NCBI GenBank assembly: GCA_033239525.1 | Contig: BSYO01000023.1 | Location: 62,001 to 126,000 of the forward strand | Direction: 5' to 3' | Source: Nepenthes gracilis | Lineage: Eukaryota > Streptophyta > Magnoliopsida > Caryophyllales > Nepenthaceae | DNA length: 64,000 nt | Shown: positions 24,173 through 35,689 of the stretch, in pieces | How positions within the stretch are numbered: the first letter of the stretch is position 1 | Layout of the letters: the number at the start of each line of letters is the position of its first letter | Made by a program: the position numbers and the translations under genes | The notes under the pieces: model-generated | Seen by the model: the letters and a program-made list of their open reading frames with translations, nothing else | What the model was told of the DNA's origin: nothing | Databases searched by the model: none

Positions 24173-24380
24173 ACACTTTTTTTTTTGGTAAGTAAAACTG
24201 TGTTAAGGGTAAGCTTTTTATAGTGACTGGCCCCACCGCACTCGCGGCCCCATAACCCAGAAATCCCTTGTGGGATTTTTTGAGAGGCACAGTACCACTT
24301 ATGCTTCCGCGGGGAGTCAAACTTGAGTGGGGGAGGCGCACATCCGTGCATTTAACCACTCCGCCAACGCCCGCTTCGGC
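24173..24380 (-). mobile_element. tRNA-headed SINE
   Basis: On the minus strand the element starts near 24380 and carries a box A-like TGGCGGAGTGG and a box B-like AGTTTGACTCC, the internal RNA polymerase III promoter of tRNA-derived SINEs. About 130 bases of body follow, then TTTTACTTACC and poly(A) (the T-run at 24177-24186). It is flanked by AAGTGAGGAAAA at 24161-24172 and 24381-24392, with three more matching bases after one mismatch. Insertion is into the CACTCCG array. The tail matches the last bases of the neighbouring LINEs, so it probably used their reverse transcriptase. Confidence 0.85.
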
Positions 24381-24576
24381 AAGTGAGGAAAAGCACTCCG
24401 TCCAAGGAGACAGAGGCACTCCGAAAAGGTCACTCCGCCCACAGACACTCCGTCCAGAGTGAGGCAAAGCACTCCGTCCAGAGAGAGTCAAGCAGTCACT
24501 CCGGAAAAGTACTCCGTCCTGAGAGTCAAGCAGTCACTCCGGATAAGGGGTACCTACATTATGGAAGCTCGAACAA

Positions 24577-24848
24577 TTTATTTATTTATTTTTTTTTTTT
24601 ATTTTTTTTGGTAAGTAAGTATTTTGGATTAATGGGAGAAAAAATTACAAAGGCTATGCGTTAATTTCAAGTATTTTGACTAGGAGATAATGCATAAAGC
24701 GCTAGGGTATACCCCGAACAGTTAGTACATCAAAATACACACAAAATAAAAATGTACAACACAGGGGTTAGAACACTATGTTCTAACTCCCAGTGTTATA
24801 TCAACTAGGAGTTAGAACATAGAAAACTGGGCCAAACCCCAAGAAAGA
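24577..24848 (-). mobile_element. 5'-truncated LINE 3' end
   Basis: On the minus strand it ends with the family 3' module and TTACTTACC-poly(A). A T-rich run marks the tail at 24577-24608. The flanks (G)CTCGAACAA and GTTCGAACAA form a short, slightly diverged target-site duplication in the CACTCCG array. Confidence 0.75.
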
Positions 24849-25243
24849 GTTCGAACAAAGTACTCCGTCCCACGAGAGAAAAAGCACTCTGCCACCAAAT
24901 GAATTTTTTTTTTTCAACAAGGGAAAATAAAGCACCCCGGGCCATACATTCTTGCCACTCCATCTAAGGAGACAAAATGGCACTCCGAAAAAAGTCACTC
25001 CGTCCAAAGACACTCCGTCCAAAGTGAGAAGAAGGCCTTTAGCAAAGGAGACAAAAGGCACTCCGTCCAAAGTCACTCCGTCCAAAGTGAAAAAGCATTC
25101 CATCCAAAGGGACGGAAAGGCACTCCGGATAGGGGCATCTGCACATCGAACTCCGTCCCGGAGAGGAAACAGCACTCCGCCACCACCTTTAAAGATGATT
25201 TTTTTTTTCCGGAAAAGAAAGCACTCCACCAAATTTAGGAAAA

Positions 25244-27423
25244 CCTTTTTTTTTTTGGTAAGTATTTTGGATTAAAGGGAAAAAATTTACAAAATCTATG
25301 TTTTATCTCCAAGTGTTATGACTTAAAGATAAAACATAAACGCTAGGGCATGACCCGAGCAAGTGGTACATCAAAAAAACAAAAGATCTCAATGAGGACA
25401 ACTAACGACAGACTCAACAGAAACTGAGATCTATCCAAAAAAAACAGGCACAAGATCAGTAGACTAGATCAACCTAACAATCATCAGCTCAAGCCAAAAG
25501 AGTAACTGGAAATGCAATGTCATATACATCAAACAACTGCATCTCGCATCCAGCATATAACCATGGGCACACCGGTCCAACAAGCAGCAGCAAGGCCCGA
25601 AGAAACAAATCCATCAACTCAAATCCAACATCCCTGACGCAGGAAATTGGCAAGAAGCATTAAGAATATACAGAGAGCAAGGAAAGCCCAACAGCTTGGA
25701 AATCGGGACCCGTCAGCCAAGGAATAGCATCAAGGGCGATATCAACAGCTCCAGCCTCAAGGCCTCAATCGGCCGGAATGAAGCAAGGCAGCCAGCATGT
25801 TTCCACGGCATTCCACGCCAAAATGCCAGCATGTTTCCACGTCAGAGAACCTGATTAAAAAAGCAGCGAGAGTAAAATAGCAGCTTCGGCAGAACCGGTA
25901 ACAGGAACAGGGCTGCATCTCAATTAATTCACAGTTGGTAAAGAATACAGTGTATATGGTCAGTAGCATCCAGCCCCCAACTTCTTCAGTATCAACAGCA
26001 ACCTCCAGTATCAATAGAGCAAAGGACAGCCAGAACTTAAATCCAAAGCTGCCTGCAATACACAATCTGAAGCGAAGAGCAAAAAGACTCACGTATAGGC
26101 ATTCTGTTACATCTGCTGTGAAATAGTGCATCACAAAAGGTCCTCATCCGCCCAATGAATTAAGCCCGGCACAGCAATACTAAGGCTTCATCTTAATGAA
26201 GCATCTGGTATCTGTACTGCGGCCAAGCCCCTCTTCAGTCCCTGCACATCCAACATCTAAACCAGCATTGAGGAAACCAAGCAAGGGGTCAAACTGCCAA
26301 CACCAGCACGGTTCTGGATGGCTACAGCCCAGGCCTTAGCAACACCGAGACATCTCCAACCGCAGCACCCAAAACCCTCAACAGCAGCAAATTCCTCTAG
26401 CCGCAACCATAGGCCTCGTGGATAAATATCAGCACAATCGTGTCATCATGGCGGCCATGGTATCCCACAGGACAGAAGTTCACCTTTCTTCAGCACGCAG
26501 CACACCGCAAACCAGAAAGGCATCAGCATCATACATTGCAACACATCTCCACAGAACAGCGAGCATGCTAAATACCATGGGCAGTACAATCCATGCTTCA
26601 AGGAAGCATGCAGGCCACACCAACAATGATAGCCTGAACCAGCAATACAAGCTTCTTCCGTCAACCAGCATCAAACATCTGCATCACCAAATACCTATGG
26701 CAGCAAGGGAGATTCGAACATCATCAGCAACTAAATTCAATCCCAACACTCCACCATGAGAATGCCAGAAAAGCATCATAAATGTGGCAAAACCATCCAG
26801 CCCTAAGCAAGGCCACATACTAAACTGAGCAGCATCAGATGCAACTTTTGTACATCAGTAAACCAAGCAAAACATTCCCCCAAGCCCAGTTTACTGTACC
26901 ATGCCATCCAGCCTTCACGACAAAGAATCCATAGGCAGTGTTCACAATACATTAGCGCATCACTCAAAAAAACCAACACACAGCCGAAAAAATGAAATCA
27001 GCACCCACACCCACAGAAAGCTACGCCAATGCAAATGCATAAAAAACACAGCCCCATCGGATCAAAACAATGCAGCAAAACAAACCGCATTCCATGACCA
27101 GGCAAACCATTTCCAACAACTCTACAACCCCAGGTTCCATTTCAGAAACCTCATAACATCAGATCATCCCCACATCAAGATCAAGCACAGGATGCCATCA
27201 CACCACAAACAAGGCAACATCATCATCCGATCCATAGACCAGGATTCCAGCAGTTCCAACAATTCGGTACCACTCAATGCATTCCACCCAACAACCGAAC
27301 GAATCCAACACTGGAAATCCAAGCCACCCGATAGGCAGCAACCACGATCACAGCACAGAAAAACAGAAACTCAGGCAAGAACGCCGGACACTGCAGAAGG
27401 CAAGATCTTCAATTTTTTTTTTT
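25244..27423 (-). mobile_element. 5'-truncated LINE, 3' untranslated part only
   Basis: On the minus strand this is about 2 kb of G/T-rich sequence without a long ORF, ending in the 3' module (hairpin with ATCTTTAAGT/ACTTGGAGAT arms) and TTACC-poly(A) at 25244-25258. AATTTAGGAAAA at 25232-25243 and 27424-27435 is the target-site duplication. No coding sequence is left. Reading frames such as 26901-27425 on the plus strand are antisense shadows rich in CAG/CAC codons. Confidence 0.8.
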
Positions 27424-27689
27424 AATTTAGGAAAAGCACTCCGTTCAAGGAGACAAAAGGCACTCCGGATAACGACACTCTGTCTAAAGACACTCCGTCC
27501 AACAGTGAGAAAAAGTACTCCGTCCAGAGAGTCAAGCATTCACTCCGGAAAAGTACTCCGTCCAGAGAGTCACGCAGTCACTCCGGATAAGGGATACCTG
27601 CATTACGGAAGCTTGAACAAAGTACTCCGTCCCAAGAGAGAAAAAGCACTCCGTCATCAGTGAGTTTTTTATTTTTATATACCCCAGCG

Positions 27690-28161
27690 GAGCCGCAAAG
27701 GCCAAGAAATGCCCTTGTCAGACACTGGGACGGTCTTCAATTTTAGTCTCACGACATTGATGATCGTAGAGAAAATTTGAAAAATTTCATGGGGTGGTTA
27801 CTTCTAAAAGATACAATTATTGCACTCCTTCCATATGTAGTAGACTGTAGCTGCCAGCGTCAAACGTTTTGTGAAGGCCAAGAAGCTTTTTCCTCTCCAA
27901 ACCGACGCACCCCAAGAAATATTGTGCTGCCACTCGGTGTGTGGCCAGTGAATGCCCGACTGTCTTTGTATTTTGACCCACAGTGCTCTGGAGTATGAAC
28001 AGGAGAAAAACAGATGATCATGGTCCTCATCGCCCGTATTGCAAAGAGTGCATCTGGTGGATGGGATGGGGACACCATGGATGCGGTCAAGGGTATTGAG
28101 TCTACCCTTGACAGCTAACCATAGTGTGAATGCGTGAGCAGGGATATGGTATGGACCCCTT
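27690..28161 (-). pseudogene. LINE A ORF2, zf-RVT and C-terminus
   Basis: The frame encodes AHAFTLWLAVKGRLNTLDR, then a Cys-rich knuckle (CTLCNTGDEDHDHLFFSC) typical of the zf-RVT region of plant LINE ORF2 proteins, then LAATVYYIWKECNNCIF. It continues the LVW that ends the piece at 30096. In an active element this region follows reverse transcriptase and is thought to help bind RNA or target DNA. Confidence 0.8.
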
Positions 28162-30095
28162 TTTTTTGCTAAGAAAGTAAATTTTATAAATGAAAAGGAA
28201 AAAAATATATACAGGAACAATGTTCTATCTCCAAGTATTATTCCGACTTGGGTTTAGAGTAAAGATGCTAGGGCATTCCCCGAGCAATGTGAACCAAAAT
28301 ACAGAACCATAATAAGGTAACTAAAAACGGCGGCAACAGAAATACACACGTCAACGTCAACAACCTACACTCATGAAAGACATGCCCAAACATGGGGAAG
28401 AAAATAAATTTTACACCAAAGAAAATAAAATGCCCAGATCTTCATACCGTGCTGCGCATCAAAACCGGAAACACTGCCCCAATGCAGGAAATACATCTAG
28501 TACTGCTGCATTAACATCAAAACCTGTTTTTTGGTAAGTAACATTAACATCAAAAACATGCTGCTCAAAAGGAAACAGAAGCATTTACCGACAGCAGCAC
28601 AGGTTGTAGTGGATTCTAACTTTACATGTCAGCAAATCACTTGGGGGCCGCATAGAAGGCTACACACCATGGTCATCACCAGATCAGCTATCACAACAAC
28701 CAGCAGGCCAGCGACCATCCCATCCCCTTCATAAACATCAGCAATTAGAACAGCTCAAAAAACATGAAGAGCATGCCCTCCATCAAGCCGAGCTACATCA
28801 TTACGTCATCAGCTCAACAACACCACAGGGCCATTTCCAGCAAGAGAACTCAACAAACTACTACCTTTAGCAACCGCATCCAGCCGCAGTTCATCACTCT
28901 CCTTCAAGCTACAGATGAAGGTGGCATCAGAGGGATCCAGATAGCATCAGCAAGCATGCCCCTTCAATTGAAAACTGTTATCAGCCAAAAACAGGGCTCC
29001 CACAAGCCACACCCAAACTGAGCCACGTCCCCAGCAACTAAAACCGTATCAATCTTCCACAGGCCAGGCACTGGCCATCTGCGCTGATGCCTCCCCACAC
29101 CCCCAGCAGGACAGAAGATACTATAGCATCAGCACAGGTAAAACAACACACAATCCACCTAAATCCAATCTGGTCCGTGAGCAAAAACAATTGCAGCCAG
29201 GGGAACAAGACAAACAGCAATTCGGAATCTAGCTAGCTCAGTATCAGCCTCATCTCACAGCTTAATAATCAGGAATACTGGTGATGAACTACAGCTGCCA
29301 ATTTGTACAGGCACCATAATACAGCTACAGCATAATTGATTTACAGGAGACCAGTCATTTGAAACAACACCACTCAAAAATGGACAGAAGAGCATTTCCT
29401 GGCTTCTACGCCAATCAGCCATAATCAGCCATAAGAACAGCAGGACTGCATCTGTAGCCCTGCAAAGAGAGCTTGTTCCACCACCGGTAAACAGCAGCTA
29501 CATCCAATTCAACCACATATACATGCAGCGGAATTGGCAGGTAAGCTATAAATAAAATTATGAGGTAGCTATACTCCAACGTCCCCAGTAACCATTGGTC
29601 CATCCAGGGAAACCCAGCCTGCTTCTAACTTACAGCAACAGCAACCAGCATCGATCCTTCAACAAGAACCTCACACAACAAAATTCAGCACCAGGGCACA
29701 CCAAAGTCCATCGCAGGCACCAGACCCTCCATCTGCTCCAGTTCAGTAGGAAAAGCTGGAGCCCAGAATACTATCAGCCCCCAGATTTTTTTATTTTTTG
29801 GTAAGTAAGTATTTTGGATTATAGGGAGAAAAAATTACAAAAGTTATGTTTTATCTCCAAGTATATTGACTTGGGAATAAAACATAAGATGCTAGGGCAT
29901 ACCCCGAGCAACCGATACATCAAAAAATACAAAAAAAGCCTCTAAGAGGACAACGATCAAAATGTAATATGAAATTACATGAGAGCAGTCGCTATATCGA
30001 CAACGTTGCAAGTTCGACTTGCATTTCAAACCGCACATAGCACCAGGCCACTAGCAGTGCACCTGGGCCCAGATATATCCCAGTGCAGGCACTGA
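28162..30095 (-). mobile_element. Two serial LINE 3' ends inserted in LINE A
   Basis: On the minus strand, 30095-29786 is a 0.3-kb truncated LINE end with hairpin and TTACTTACC-poly(A). It is followed by 29785-28162, a longer G/T-rich LINE 3' untranslated part with its own tail at 28162-28310. Removing both restores LINE A ORF2 exactly (SWASLVW joined to GPYHIPAHAF). Target-site duplication is very short (a few G). It is not clear which of the two arrived first. No gene is present in the G/T-rich stretch. Confidence 0.75.
28523..28541 (-). mobile_element. Ultra-short LINE/SINE tail insertion
   Basis: Only TTACTTACC plus an A-run and three other bases (minus strand) lies between two copies of CATTAACATCAAAA (28509-28522 and 28542-28555). 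The 14-base target-site duplication shows that this is a retrotransposition event aborted after copying about ten template bases. Confidence 0.8.
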
Positions 30096-31087
30096 CCATC
30101 CTCCCATACCAAAGAAGCCCAGCTAACTTTTGGTTTGGGAGGATAGATGAGGAAATACGCTAATTGAGTCGAGAAATTTCCATGAATATTCCCAGCCCAC
30201 CTTAAAGAGTCGTTTTGATTGGTGCACGGGGGGTTAGTCGGCATGTTTTCAATTAAATGTGAGACCTCAGTATCAAAAGGGTTAGGCCAGGCCCAGTTAT
30301 TGTTTTTGATGATTGCTGAAACCTTAACGTCCCAAGGTAGACCCGTTACAAGGCGAGTACGATCGGAGCAAACCTCACTCAGGGGGCCTAGAGGGTGCCA
30401 GTTATCGTGCCAGAGGAAGGTATCAGAACCGTCCCCAATAGCCTTAAAAGTGTGGGAACGCATGAAGGGGCGAAGTTTCATTATCTTACGCCATCTCCAT
30501 ATGGTCGTATCCGGGACTTTAAGGGTCCAAATACACCGGTCTTTGATATGTTTTTGTAAATCCAAGAAGTCCAAGCCGAATTTGGGTCTTTGGAGATAAG
30601 ACGCCAGAGAAGCTTGCAGATTAGCGCTTTATTCTGATCTAGCAGATTTTTGATGCCGAGACTCCCTTCCGACTTGGGATAGCAAACATCACTCCAAGCC
30701 ACTTTTGCATTGGCTCTACCTTCAGAGGAGCCCTTTCAGAGGAAATGGCGCAAAAGGCAATCAATTGCTTTGAGGGTGGACTTAGGCAAAATAAACTTGG
30801 AGGACCAGTAAAGATGGATGGAAGATAGAATGGAGGCGACGAGTTGCAACCACCCCCCAAACGAGAGCCATCTATTTTTCCAGGAAGTGATCTTCCTGGT
30901 GATCTTGTCTGTGAGAGATTTGCAGCCAGATACTGAGAGACGGGAGGTAACATGGGGGACGCCCAAATATCTGATGGGGAGTTTGCCCTCCTTAAACCCC
31001 ATGATACCAGCAATGTCCTGGTGAAGGGGGGCGTCTTTAGAACAGATGAAAATTTCACTTTTGTTCGGCTTAGCAGAGAGACCGGAG
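30096..31087 (-). pseudogene. LINE A ORF2, RT C-terminal part to start of zf-RVT
   Basis: On the minus strand this encodes LPIRYLGVPHVTSRLSVSG, then KNRWLSFGGWLQLVASILSS and ILPKSTLKAIDCLLRHFL. A TGA follows where LINE I has Trp. After a frameshift come KDRCIWTLKVPD, WHDNWHPLGPLSEV and PPKPKVSWASLVW. These are the thumb/connection and pre-zf-RVT segments of plant L1 ORF2. The 5' side breaks at 31087, where element C was inserted with a 15-base duplication. Confidence 0.8.
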
Positions 31088-31222
31088 ACCGGAAATTTTT
31101 AGACTCGTTAGAGAGAAGTTCTCTGACTTCTCTCTAGATTTCGAATTTCAAATTTGAAATTCGTTTCTGCCGTCTCTGACGAACGCTCCTCCCTTCTCTG
31201 TCAGCGGTGCTCTTCGACGTCC

Positions 31223-33064
31223 ATGGCCGACCCCCTTGCTCCTCCTCCGGTGTCCGTCTCCCCCATCCTTACCCACTCCTCCTCTCCTCAGAACTCCGTC
31301 TCGCCCTCGTTAATTTCTCCCTCAAAGCTTCCATCACCTCGGTCCCTGGCCCCTGTTTCGTCCGAGTCCCTGAATCGCACTCCCGTCCAATCCGGAGGTA
31401 ACGATGTGTCCCCCCATTCATGGGATGATGTTGTGAAGAAGGACGGGTCTGGGCTTAGTTCTGAACTCCGTTTCTTCCCTCTCCAGGCTACTCTGTGTTC
31501 CGATGGTTCTCTTTCTCCTCCGGCAGAGGTCATCGAACAAGGAAACTTGTTTTGGAGTAATACATTGGTGGGCTATTTCCTTAACTCTCCACCACACTTC
31601 ACGGCTCATTAAAGCAATTGCCATGAAACTTTGGTCGATTCGGTCTCAAGCAAGCTGCTGAAACGAAGGCGTTTTTTTTTTTTTCTTCCGATTCCCTTCA
31701 AGAAATGATGGAGAAAGTCATTTGTCTTAGGTCCATGGATATTCTCTCGGCAAAGCAATCTTTCTAAAGCATTGGAAGCCTGGAGTGGAGCTATCAAAAG
31801 ACGAACACAAGCGCTTTCCAATTTGGATTAAAATGTCGAACATTCCACTCGAATTGTGGGACGACGCTGGTCTGTCTTTGGTTAGCTTGAGAGGATTGGG
31901 ACTCCTCTTTAGATTGATCCCAAGACATCTCGTATGGAAAATCTGTCCTTTGCAAGGATTTGCGTTGAAGTCGGCGTGGATGGTCCGTTCCCCAGCTCCA
32001 TTGCCGTTTTTCCTTGCTCTGCTTCTACTGAAGTTGTTTCGGTGAATGTGGCGTATAGCTGGAAGCCAACACGATGCGCTCGATGCCAACAGATTGGGCA
32101 TCTGGAGTCTAATTGCCGGTCCAAGCTAGTTCCAGGTAATTCTCATCCTATACCTCTGGGCCCAGGGCTATCTAACCCTGTCCTTAACGATAGCCCTCAT
32201 TCTGAGGATAATGTGGAGTCTGATTATCATCCATCTTTGCCTCCAATTGATTCGTATGGTAAATCTGGTCAACTTCCCGACTCTGTGGCTGAAGAAGCCT
32301 TGCCCCAACCAGAGCCAATCACGACCCCAATTGCTGTTCTAAATGCTGAACCGGTTTCTGGGGCTGAAATTGAAACTCCAGCCCCTCCATTCTTTGATTA
32401 TTTGGCTCCTCCTAGCCCAAATTACCATATTCTGTTTCAGTACCTCCCCCGAACCAGGCCCTCAAATATTCTGATTCCCTCGAAGTTTTTACCCGTTCCC
32501 CTGTTCTTGGCTCTCCCGATTTGGAGTCAAAGGGAGCCCCTGTATGCTTAGTTGGCCCTCCCCTTGCCCCGAATGATATCTTGCCCCCTTTGGGACCCGG
32601 TGGTAATTTGCCTACCCACCATCATTCATCGAGATAAGGTTGGAGGTGGTGATTGTAACTCACCTAATGAGGCCGTTTCGGATTCCCAATCCACTCTGGT
32701 CTACGGTTCCCCGAAAACCAGATCCCACTATCCCCGAATTGGCGTCTCTGGCTCCTTCAATTTCAACTGTTGAACCTGAATCTCAAGTGTTCCCGATGGA
32801 TGTCCTGGATGTTTGGATGAATCTATCGATTCGCAGAGTGTTGAATTGGTTCCTAACTCTCCATTTCGGGACATTCCATCAACATTTGGATTTGGACGAG
32901 TTTTTGCTTACCCCTAACTCAATTAAGAGGATCTCTATGAAATACTCTTGAATTCCACTATGTGTGATGAATTTCGGGGCAATAAATCTGAGTGAAAGAT
33001 CTCTAAGTCAAGGAAAAAGAAGAAATCTGCCTCTCGGAATTCCGAGAGGTGCATCTCGGCTCAT
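31223..33064 (+). pseudogene. ORF1 of element C: DUF4283-like, CCHC knuckle, basic C-terminus
   Basis: It starts MADPLAPPPVSVSPI in a Ser/Pro-rich leader. The DUF4283-like part begins SPPAEVIEQGNLFWSNTLVG. It breaks by frameshift near 31608, where the expected HF-x-KAIAMKLW continues out of frame, and again near 31900. KHWKPGVELSKDEHKRFPIW and ENLSFARICVEVGVDGPFP follow. The zinc knuckle CARCQQIGHLESNC fits C-x2-C-x4-H-x4-C. A long Pro/Ser linker leads to HLDLDEFLLTPNSIKRIS and a basic KSRKKKKSASR. The role of such ORF1 proteins is RNA binding and RNP formation. At least three frameshifts make this copy inactive. Confidence 0.8.
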
Positions 33065-35262
33065 AGAAACTGCTGCTGGGGGTTTCCCTCTTGGTCTGAA
33101 TTTTGCTCTGAGATCCTGTTTTGACTAGTCTTTGGCGGGATCTATTCTGGCATGTCTTTGGTTAGAATAATGAGGGAGATTTGCCTGTCTCGCCTTTTGT
33201 GTGGGTTTTTGTGGTGGTGGGCTGCTTTTTATGTTCTTTGTGTGGGCTCTTCCACTTGTGCGGTGTCTTGCCTATGATCCTTCTCCGGGACTTGCCGATG
33301 GCCCTTCTTGAGTAGGAGGTTGGGAGGCTCTTCCCGTGGATTGTTGATGCCTCATGGTCTTGCTATGTCTAAGTACCCTGGCTGGAGCCTTCGTCTGCTG
33401 TGGGAGTTGTGGCATTCCAGAATTTGCTACCTTGGTGACTCATGATCTTTGATTCGGGTTGAATAACAATCCCTAAGTCATTTTGGGAATCCATTGTGGC
33501 CGTATATTTCCACCCTTTTCGGGTGGCACGGAGACTGCTTTGGTGTCGAATCGGCTTGATAGTGGTCCTTGCTGCATATCCTTTGCGGGTTTTGGGATCC
33601 TCTCCCGAGGCTAAGACATTTGGATGCGGGCCTCTTCTGCTGCTGGATTGAGAGGCCGAGACCATCCCTGTCTCTGAACTGGATGGCCCTCTGCGGTGAA
33701 GAGCAGCTTCCGGGTGGTTCTTCTGCAGAATGGAAGTTAATTGCTATGTTCTATTCCCCTACAGTGGCCTACACGAACAATGCGATTCTCTTTGTGTGGC
33801 ATTGAGTAGATCTTTGGTACTTTGTTGCAGTGGCTTCTCTCTTTGCTGATCTTGGATGGGCTGCTAGGCTTATATGGTGCATTGATGTTAAGTTTCTTTG
33901 TGGCGTGCACCTGGTTGGAATTCAGCTGCTGGTCGGGTGGCCTTGTTTAATGTTATATCTGCTGTCCTTATGCGGTGGATTAGGTCTTTGTAGCTCCCGG
34001 GCTGTGAAGGCGCAGTGCGGCTTGATTGAGTGATTTGTATCTTCTTTGAGATGCTTGATAGTTCCGTCTTTGCTGATTTGTATGTTGTTGGTTTATCAGC
34101 CAATGGGCTGTAGTCTTTGGACTGTTGACCCGGAGCATGGATCTTGATGATGGATGGGACTCCAAAGTGGTTTCTTTGATCATGCGGGCTCCAATATTGG
34201 AAATTCTTGGATGCTGCTCCATCTTCCGATCTTTGTTGAATATTTTTTTCTTGGTGGAGCTACGTGGTCCGGTCTGGATCTTGACCTTGCACCGCTGCCG
34301 GTCGGAGTCGGCTTCTTGACTGTTTTGTGCAATTGTTGCTTTGCAACAATTTGCTTTTTGCTGTCTCATCTTGAAGGTATTGGTGCGGCCGAATCTCTTG
34401 TGGTCTTTGCTTTCTGTTGGTAAGGCTGTGTGTCCCATATGTTGTTTGGGTTGGGGGTGCCTTTGTATTTATGGATTGGGCTCATTTGGCTGAAGGCGAG
34501 TAGCGGATTGAGGTTTTTCTTGGTTGCTAAAATTTCTTCTTCTTGAGATGGTGCTGGTCCGCTTCTTTGTTGGGCAGGTCCTTGGAACTTTGGTTGGCTA
34601 AAAATTGCTGATGCTAGTTGTTCTATTGTTCATTGCTGATCCCTGCTAGGATGTCTCTTGGCTCTTGGTGGTTGAATTGCTATGTCAAATTACTAACATT
34701 GCTGGAATGGTGCAGTGCCTAATCTTGGCTGCCGGTGCTGTTTTGGATGACCTGGATGTTGGATCATTTTGGTGCTGCAATCCGGTTTGCACAGGGTCAA
34801 ATGCCGGTATGGATTGTGTAATGGCGTATTCCAGTTTTTGCTCGGTTGAGGTTAAGTCCCGATTGCTGATCTGGTTTCAAGAGCCGGTTTAGGTTCGCTA
34901 TGAATTGCCAATCTCAATTGCTGTCGCTTCCGATTGCATCAAGCCGAACGCGATTGGAAGCTTTATTCCTGTTTTGAAGCTCAGCTGCCGATCTCGAATC
35001 GTGATCGGTTTTGGGTTGCTTGCCGGTTTCGCTTGCGCATGGGAGCCGGTTTGGATGCCGTTTCAGACTTATGGCCGTTTTGAAATTACTGTGGCCGATT
35101 TGGATTTACAGTGGCCGGTTCGGTTTTGAGTGGCAACACTGGTTACGCTCCAGTGTGCTTTTGCAACTGCTGTTGTTTGACGCAGTTTCTTGTAAATTCA
35201 TTGTATTTTCCTTTGTTCTTCTGTTGAACGTTGGTCTCTTAGAGGCTACTTTGGTATGTTAT
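33065..35262 (+). other. G/T-rich 3' untranslated region of element C
   Basis: About 2.2 kb with many TTG, CTG and GGT words on the sense strand and no long ORF. Parts match the 3' untranslated region of LINE I. I see no gene here. Confidence 0.7.
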
Positions 35263-35393
35263 GATGTACCGGTTGCTCGGGGTATGCACCAGCATTTTAT
35301 GTTTTATTTCCAAGTCAAAACACTTAGAGATAAAACATAACCTTTGTAATTTTTTTCTCCCGTTAATCCAAAATTCTTACTTACCAAAAAAAA
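35263..35393 (+). promoter_or_regulatory. LINE 3'-terminal module (hairpin, TTACTTACC, poly(A))
   Basis: The module reads GATGTACCGGTTGCTCGGGG, then the hairpin at 35299-35338 (arms TGTTTTATTTCCAAGT and ACTTAGAGATAAAACA), then TTTGTAATTTTTTTCTCCC, TCCAAAATTC, TTACTTACC and poly(A). The same module occurs on both strands at 23164-23294, 24577-24735, 25244-25375, 28162-28305, 29786-29930, 38660-38795, 50290-50424, 54696-54835, 60748-60884, 61032-61163 and 62041-62175. It is probably the template signal recognised by the LINE reverse transcriptase. Confidence 0.75.
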
Positions 35394-35602
35394 GCAGAGA
35401 GACCGGAGGTAACATGGAATTCTTCAAGGCATTCCTTGAGAATTTGAGTAGATTGGGTGTCGGCATGTGAGAACAGAAGGAGGTCACCCGCAAAGGCAAG
35501 CATAACAGTTTGAGTGTCTGCGCATTTCCAGGGATATTTGAAAGTGTTTTCCCGCCTCGCCTTGGATTTAATAATACCATTGAGGACTTCTATAATCAGG
35601 AA
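35394..35602 (-). pseudogene. LINE A ORF2, RT catalytic region
   Basis: On the minus strand this encodes IIEVLNGIIKSKARRE, then the polymerase motif that should read FADD but here reads LAFAGDLLLFS, then ILKECLEEFHVTSGLSA. It joins directly to the piece ending at 31087. Loss of one catalytic Asp (GAT to GGT) would kill the polymerase. The 5' end stops within RT at CACTCCG repeats. Confidence 0.85.
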
Positions 35603-35627
35603 TACACTCCGTCCAAAAACACTCTGC
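35603..35627. repeat. Remnant of the CACTCCG array
   Basis: About 25 bases (AATACACTCCGTCC and ACACTCTG) separate LINE A from LINE D. They show that the array once extended to here, 8 kb from its nearest other piece. Confidence 0.6.
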
Positions 35628-35689
35628 CTTCTCTCTACGACCTTGAATTGCCCTTGCCCTGTTTTCCCGCCTCCTCCTCCTGCTCCTCA

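Larger units (their letters stand above)
23300..27663. repeat. CACTCCG repeat array, interrupted
   Basis: The remaining array pieces are about 23300-24172, 24381-24576, 24849-25243 and 27424-27663. The basic theme is (G)CACTCCG(TCC/GAA) followed by AAGGAGACAAAAG or AAAGTGAGAAG, giving short units of roughly 10-21 bp. A longer period of about 300-380 bases is marked by GGAAGCTCGAACAAAGTACT, a T-run, and CCATACA-TCTTGCCACTCC. Frames on the minus strand rich in LDGV are translations of the repeat and not genes. The origin is unknown, and it does not resemble a known transposon terminus. Confidence 0.75.
31088..35393 (+). mobile_element. Element C: complete ORF1-only LINE with 15-bp target-site duplication
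   Basis: The duplication GCAGAGAGACCGGAG flanks it (31073-31087 and 35394-35408), cutting LINE A ORF2. The 4.3-kb element has a 5' untranslated part starting ACCGGAAATTTTTAG, an ORF1 of LINE type, no endonuclease or reverse transcriptase, about 2.3 kb of G/T-rich 3' sequence, the hairpin module (35263-35338) and TTACTTACC-poly(A). Its 3' part resembles that of full LINE I (for instance GAGCTACRTGGTCCGGTCTG near 34257 and 48150). The layout recalls the mammalian HAL1 half-LINEs. It was necessarily mobilised by another element's ORF2. Confidence 0.85.
27664..35602 (-). mobile_element. LINE A, minus strand, 5'-truncated and split by two insertions
   Basis: Surviving pieces are 27664-28161, 30096-31087 and 35394-35602. 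Read together on the minus strand they give the second half of an L1-type ORF2. Its poly(A) begins almost directly after ORF2, with a T-rich run at 27664-27680, so the usual long 3' untranslated region is missing. CACTCCG repeats lie on both sides (to 27663 and from about 35603), so LINE A inserted into that array. Target-site duplication is at best ATCAG-like. Confidence 0.8.

Noticed and set aside
24295..24380. Functional tRNA gene on the minus strand
   Set aside because: Box A and B motifs are present, but no full cloverleaf or anticodon arm is convincing. The sequence continues into a SINE body with poly(A) and a target-site duplication.
23477..25232. Minus-strand ORFs rich in LDGV
   Set aside because: They are translations of the CACTCCG repeat and change frame with every repeat irregularity.
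26901..27425. 174-codon plus-strand ORF and similar His/Ser/Gln-rich plus-strand ORFs at 39091-40258
   Set aside because: They are antisense to G/T-rich LINE 3' untranslated DNA. The composition follows the repeat, with no domain or conserved start.
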